From contig CAMRBO010000005.1 in assembly GCA_947040465.1 (NCBI GenBank), positions 1 to 21,443 on the forward strand: a stretch of 21,443 bases of DNA, given 5' to 3'. The notes beneath the pieces were generated by a model, which worked only from the letters and a program-made list of their open reading frames with translations, had not been told where the DNA came from and made no database searches. Both the position numbers and the translations under genes were made by a program. How positions within the stretch are numbered: position 1 is the stretch's first letter; every line of letters starts with the position of its first letter. This document shows positions 17,049-21,443 of the stretch, in pieces. This DNA comes from an uncultured Mycoplasma sp. Lineage in GTDB: Bacteria > Bacillota_I > Bacilli_A > Mycoplasmatales > Metamycoplasmataceae.

Positions 17049-19190
17049 ATGTTATTTTCAGAAAATAAACTAAGAGAGCTTGCCTCAATTGGGAAAAATA
17101 TTAAAACAGAAGAAATAATAAATGCTATTAATAGCATTGGTTTTGAAGTTGAATCTTGTCAAAAAATTAGTGATGCTCACGGAATTAAATTTGGTCACGT
17201 TTTAAAAACATACAAGAATAATAAAAGTAATAACTTAAATGTTTGTGAAATTGAATTTGATGACAAAATAAGAATTATTCAAACAACAGCAACTAATGTA
17301 AGAGAGGGTGATTACATAATAGCGTTTATTCCAGGTTCTGGAATAGGTGAAATAACTTTTTCTGCCAAAGAAATGAAAGGTATTGTTTCTGAAGGTATGT
17401 TGACTTCTTTGGGAGAATTGGGATTTAAAGAAAATTTAATGAGACCAGAGTGAAATGATGGTATCTTTATATTTGACAAAATTTCATTAAAAAAAGATCC
17501 AATAAATGAATTAGGATTAGATGACAATATCATTGATGTTTCTATTTTAACAAATAGGTCTGATGCAAATTCTTACCTTGTTATGTCTTTGGAATTAGCG
17601 GCATTTTTCAAAACAAAACCATACATATTGTCAAGCAATAAATCAACAAAACAAACAAACATTAAAATGACTTCAATAAAAAATAACTATATTTCAGGAA
17701 TTGATGTTAATGTGAATACATTTAAAATGGATTTGAATGATATCATTTTATTATTGAAAACAAATATTAAATTAGAAAATGATGTTCAAGATCTTTCGTC
17801 ACTAACACTAATTATGACAGGGGTTTCTTCAAGAGTTTATAATGCGGAAAAAATAAATGGTGAAATCAAACTAGATATAGAAAAAAACTTTGAATTTAAT
17901 GATGTTGAAATAAAAAGTTCTTTAGTTGTTAGAGATGAAAAAAACATTTTATCAATTGCAGGAGTTTTAGAGTCTTCGGAATACAAATATAAAAAAGGTG
18001 ATGAAAACATTTTGTTTGAATTCGCATCATTTGATCCAAAGGAAGTTAGGGATTCATCAAGAATTATGAAAACAACAAATGAATCATCTATAAATTCTTC
18101 TAAAAGTATTTCTCAAGGTTCTATAGATATGGCAATAAAATTTATATCATTAAAAACCAAATTTTTTTCAAATCAAATTAATGAATTATTAATAAAACCT
18201 AAAAGTATCAAATTTAATGAAAAATATTTAAATAAATTTTCAGGATTTGATATTACTAAATCAGATAAATACTCTGATTGCTTGAAATCTCTTACTATAT
18301 TGGGATTTGAAATTAATGATGGTTTAATCTATCCTCCTTCATATAGACACGATATAGAAACGATGCAAGATATTGTTGAGGAAATATTTAGATTTTATGG
18401 TTTAAATAATTTTGATGAATCACAACCAAGTTCAAAATTTAATTCTGATAATATTTCTTCAATCAAAGATTTTGCTTCAATATGTTCAATAATGGGTTAT
18501 TTCCAATTTTGAACTTACACTTTAGTTAATAAGGATAAAAATGAGTTTAATCCATTTTCATTTAAAGAAAAAATTTCTCTTTTAACTTATGTTTCTGAAG
18601 AACATAATTCCATAAGAAATTCAATAGCTCCATCACTAGATGAAAACTATAGTTATAATAACAAAAGAAAAATTAATCATTTCAATTTCTTTGACATCGG
18701 AATGATTAATGATAAAAAAGCGCTTTGTATTGCGTCCGACATTAAAACATACTCACAAATTAAAGGTGATATTTTTAAAATATATGGAAAAGAATTAGAG
18801 GTTAAATCACTTGATTTAGATTTTATTCACCCCAATTATAATGCCGGATTATTTGATGGTGAAACACAAGTTGGTTGAATTGGAAAAATACATCCTAAAG
18901 ATACCAAAAATAACCTTATTTTTGCAGAAATAATAATTAATCAAACTTTCAGATATAACAACAAGTTTGAAGATTATAATAATTCTCCTTTGAAGGAAAG
19001 AGATGTAACCATTCCTTTAAAAGAAAATGAATCCATCAAGAATCATTTGATAGATTTCAAAAAAATAGTTGGAATATATGAAATAAAAGAAAAAGACTGT
19101 TATGAAAAAGACGGAATTAAATATTTCACTTTTAATATAAAGATGAACGATGTTGCATTGGTTGAATTTGATAAGAAATTCAATATTTAA
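17049..19190 (+). CDS. pheT: Phenylalanyl-tRNA synthetase beta subunit, shortened, degenerate editing domain
   Basis: 713 aa, clearly shorter than the usual ~800. In order: an N-terminal segment; a tRNA-binding (EMAP-like) domain at about 40-150 ending in IVSEGMLTSLGELGF; a B3/4 editing domain at about 210-350; a B5 domain to about 440 with YRHDIETMQDIVEEIFRFYG; the class II-like core; and a shortened FDX-ACB-type C-terminus (LKERDVTIPL ... FTFNIKMND). In the editing domain the usual segment with PSPxW and VDxTNYV is not recognisable, and the GxPxHxFD motif reads GVSSRVYNAE (258-267), placing Arg 262 where the editing His normally is. Glu 324 (ILFEFASF) is kept. AGAAGG at 17035-17040 precedes the ATG. 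Synthesis of Phe-tRNA is expected to be intact; hydrolysis of Tyr-tRNA-Phe probably is not. Confidence 0.95.
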
Positions 19191-19198
19191 AATATAAT
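19168..19198 (+). promoter_or_regulatory. Promoter of the CinA-domain gene
   Basis: TTGATA (19168-19173, inside pheT) and a perfect TATAAT (19193-19198) are 19 nt apart. The ATG at 19205 comes only 6 nt after TATAAT, with no Shine-Dalgarno. Transcription should start at or right beside the A of the ATG, making a leaderless mRNA. Confidence 0.65.
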
Positions 19199-19204
19199 TG
19201 TTTT

Positions 19205-19621
19205 ATGAAAAATATAACATTTGCATCAATTGAATCATTTACAGGAGGGATGTTTGCCTCAAAATTAGTTGGAATCCCTGGTGCTAGTAAGTTTTTTAAA
19301 GGTTCGTTGATAGCATATTCAAATGAAATAAAGCAAAAAATAGGCGTAGATACTTCTAACGGTGTTATAAATTCAAGAGTGGCAAAAGAAATGGCGTTAA
19401 AGGGAAGAGACTATTTTGATGTTGATTATTGTTTTTCTTTTACTGGAAATGCAGGACCGATACCGAACGAAGGTCAAGAGGTAGGGGCTGTTTTTATAGC
19501 TATTAATGAAAAAGTTTATGAATTACAATTGGTTGGAAATCGAGAAGAAATTAGAAGGCAAAGTGTCAAATTTGCTTTTGAAATCTTTGAAAAGTTATTA
19601 AAAACAACTCTTTTTTCCTAA
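19205..19621 (+). CDS. CinA C-terminal domain protein (PncC-like NMN amidohydrolase)
   Basis: 138 aa, only the C-terminal (PncC) domain of CinA; the N-terminal molybdopterin-binding-like domain of full CinA is absent, and the protein is shorter than typical stand-alone PncC (about 160). Family motifs: ASIESFTGGMFASKLVGIPGASKFFKG at 7-33, LIAYSNEIKQKIGV at 35-48, and FTGNAGPIPNEGQEVGAVF around 79-97. The usual AESxTGG is IESFTGG. The known activity is deamidation of nicotinamide mononucleotide in pyridine nucleotide recycling. Its place just before recA follows the old cinA-recA neighbourhood of Firmicutes. Function is inferred from the family; the changed residues leave some doubt. Confidence 0.85.
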   Translation: MKNITFASIESFTGGMFASKLVGIPGASKFFKGSLIAYSNEIKQKIGVDTSNGVINSRVAKEMALKGRDYFDVDYCFSFTGNAGPIPNEGQEVGAVFIAINEKVYELQLVGNREEIRRQSVKFAFEIFEKLLKTTLFS

Positions 19622-19679
19622 AATATTTTTTTTTGCTCTAAAAATCAATAAAAAAGACATTATATATCGGAGGAAAGAA

Positions 19680-20759
19680 ATGGAAAAAGAACAAATCAAA
19701 CAAAATAAAGAAGAAAAACAAACAACTCCAAAAAAACAACTTAAAAATATTTCAAAAGAGGAAATAAATATTCAAAATGAAACCAAAGAGACTCAAATAA
19801 AAAACGCAATTCAAATCATTGAAAAAAAATTTGGTAAAGAGTCAATAATGCTATTGGGAGCAAAACCAAATATAGATACAGAAGTATTTTCATCAGGATC
19901 AATAGCTATAGACCATATTATTGGAGTAGGTGGTTATCCAAAAGGAAGAGTGATTGAGATATATGGACCTGAATCGTCTGGTAAAACAACGATTGCTCTA
20001 CATGCAATTTCTGAAATCCAAAAATTAGGAGGAATAGCCGCTTTTATAGATGCAGAGCATTCAATAGATCCGAAGTATGCAAAAAATTTAGGGATTGATA
20101 TCGATAATCTTATATTGTCTCAACCAGATTCGGGAGAACAAGCTCTAGAAATTGTAGATATTTTATCTAAAAGTGGCCATATTGATTTAATAATTGTTGA
20201 TTCGGTAGCTGCTTTAGTTCCGGAAGCTGAATTGCATGGTGAAATGAAAGATCAAACAATAGGCGCTCAAGCAAGATTAATGTCAAAAGCTTTGAGAAAA
20301 ATAACGGGTTCACTAAATAAAAACAAAACAACCATAATTTTCATTAATCAAATTAGAGAAAAAGTAGGGGTAATTTTTGGTTCTCCTGAAATAACCCCTG
20401 GAGGAAGAGCATTAAAATTTTATGCAACACTTAGGATGGAAGTTAGGAGAGTTTCTTCTATAGGAGTGGGGAATGATGTTAGTGGAAATCTTGTGAAAAT
20501 TAAAATTGTTAAAAATAAATTAGCTCCACCATTTAAAAGCGCAACCACTGAAATAATTTTTTCAAAAGGAATTTCCAAACATTCAGAAATTGTTGATCTT
20601 GCAGAAACGTACAATATAATTCAAAAAAAAGGAGCTTGATATAGTTATAATGGAAATAATCTTGCTCAAGGAAAAGTTAATATGAGATTAATTTTAGAAA
20701 ATGATAATGATTTATATAAAACAATTTTAGAAAAAGTACAAGAAAAATTAAAACAATAA
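19680..20759 (+). CDS. recA: Recombinase A with N-terminal extension
   Basis: 359 aa. RecA forms filaments on single-stranded DNA and drives homologous pairing. The core is canonical: KNAIQIIEKKFGKESIM at 41-57, Walker A GPESSGKTT at 96-104, LIIVDSVAALVP, then QARLMSKALRKITGSL, INQIREKVGV, and GGRALKFYATLRMEVRR. The first ~38 residues are an additional Lys/Gln/Glu-rich hydrophilic stretch that is not part of the usual RecA N-terminus. The C-terminus stops at EKLKQ without the acidic tail of E. coli RecA. TGA at 20637 encodes the Trp of GAWYSY. A strong Shine-Dalgarno GGAGG (19669-19673), 6 nt before the ATG, fixes the start. It is the strongest ribosome-binding site in the window and contrasts with the leaderless genes on both sides. 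Confidence 0.97.
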
Positions 20760-20765
20760 TATAAT
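20760..20765 (+). promoter_or_regulatory. -10 box of the YmdB-type gene, directly after the recA stop
   Basis: A perfect TATAAT starts on the base after the recA TAA and ends 6 nt before the ATG at 20772. The spacer (AGATTT) has no Shine-Dalgarno. No good -35 box is seen inside the recA end. The arrangement predicts a leaderless transcript, although co-transcription with recA is also possible. Confidence 0.5.
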
Positions 20766-20771
20766 AGATTT

Positions 20772-21443
20772 ATGAAAAATTTAAACATTTTATTTATTGG
20801 TGACATATTTGGAACTCCGGGTATTGACAAAGTTGCGAAAGAACTTACAAAACTAAAAGAAGAATATAATGTTGATTTTGTTATTGCTCAATCAGAAAAT
20901 GTTTCTGGCAGAAAAGGTTTTGTCAAAAAAGACTATGATAAATTAATGAAAATTGGAGTGGATGCTTTTACTTTAGGTAATCATGTTTGGTCCAAAAAAG
21001 AAATAAGTATCATTATTAATAATAAAAACATAATAAGACCACTTAATATTGAAAAACACTATCCTGGAAATGGAAGTAGTGTTTTTAATATTAATGGAAT
21101 TACCTTGAGAGTGACTTCGTTAATGGGAATTACATTTAACAAATTACTTTCTCCATGACAAGAAGAATATGCTAATTCATTTTTTGATGCAATAGATGAA
21201 ATCATTAAAGATGATGAATCAGATTTTCATTTTATAGATTTTCATGCAGAAACAACATCAGAAAAAAACGTTTTAGCAGTTTATTTAGATGGTAAAGTTG
21301 ATGCGTTAGTTGGAACTCATACTCATGTTCAAACAAATGATGCTAAAGTTTTTGAAAACAATTTAGCTTTTGTGAGCGATGCTGGAATGACTGGTCCTTC
21401 AAATTGTGCAATTGGAGCAAATTTTCAAGAAGTATATGAAAAA
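20772..21443 (+). CDS. ymdB: YmdB-type metallophosphoesterase (3' end cut by window)
   Basis: 224 codons visible, open to the window end; the family is about 265 aa. Metal-site motifs of this phosphodiesterase family (TIGR00282/YmdB): LFIGDIFGTPG with Asp 11, VIAQSENVSGRKG, TLGNHVW, FIDFHAETTSEK, GTHTHVQTND and VSDAGMTGP. B. subtilis YmdB hydrolyses 2',3'-cyclic nucleotides and influences biofilm and motility decisions; whether that applies here is inference. TGA at 21157-21159 is Trp (SPWQEEY). In B. subtilis recA and ymdB are near neighbours with rny between; here it follows recA directly with no rny. Confidence 0.92.

Noticed and set aside
19626..19634. Nine-T tract after the CinA-domain gene as a terminator
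   Set aside because: No convincing stem precedes it; a terminator cannot be supported.
1321..21443. Apparent frameshifts or pseudogenes where open frames stop at TGA (rpsG, fusA, ileS, pheS, pheT, recA, ABC genes)
   Set aside because: Each TGA is in frame with the continuing homologous protein and often at a conserved Trp position. This is UGA=Trp, not gene decay.
1..21443. tRNA or rRNA genes, CRISPR arrays, insertion sequences, att sites, origin
   Set aside because: No gap is large or structured enough, and no repeat-spacer pattern, transposase or DnaA-box cluster was seen by reading. A tRNAscan-SE and CRISPR search would confirm.

Overview
The window reads as a piece of a mollicute (mycoplasma-type) chromosome. 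It is very AT-rich. Many genes make sense only if UGA encodes tryptophan (genetic code 4): EF-G, IleRS, PheS, PheT, RecA, the ABC transporters and others each carry in-frame TGA codons at positions where their families have Trp, and all genes end in TAA. The proteins look like the small-genome Mycoplasma lineage (Hominis-type group is my guess; species not determined). All 18 genes are tightly packed. The largest gap is about 220 bp, between dprA and ileS. I saw no tRNA, rRNA, CRISPR array, insertion sequence or prophage.

Layout. (1) 3-779: the end of a membrane protein of unknown function with a C-terminal Rho-N/SAP-like module. (2) 866-3989: rpsL-rpsG-fusA, a str operon without tuf, preceded by a good promoter and closed by a hairpin terminator. 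(3) 4076-4843, minus strand: a DprA-like protein whose usual phosphate-binding motifs are lost. (4) 5067-7724: ileS. (5) 7802-11457: two overlapping half-transporters forming an asymmetric heterodimeric ABC exporter, ending in a strong hairpin that lies inside the last codons. (6) 11512-14237: an ABC-2-type permease with a large extracytoplasmic domain, overlapping its ATPase, which has an unusual N-terminal extension. (7) 14300-14566, minus strand: rpsT, sharing a terminator with the ATPase and a divergent promoter region with the next gene. (8) 14660-16031: a membrane-anchored NERD nuclease-like protein overlapping a YgjP-like metalloprotease. (9) 16057-19190: pheS-pheT, with a degenerate PheT editing domain. 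(10) 19205-21443: a CinA C-domain protein (PncC-like), recA and a YmdB-type phosphoesterase cut by the window end.

Most of the content is housekeeping: translation (S12, S7, EF-G, IleRS, PheRS, S20), recombination and DNA handling (RecA, DprA-like, NERD) and export. The more unusual points are four genes whose perfect TATAAT box sits only 6-11 nt before the ATG with no Shine-Dalgarno (probable leaderless mRNAs), the replaced editing histidine in PheT set against an apparently retained editing site in IleRS, the stripped DprA, the SHOCT-like element in front of an ABC ATPase, and the NERD/metalloprotease pair. I did not find a clearly new multi-gene system; these are the best candidates for a second look.
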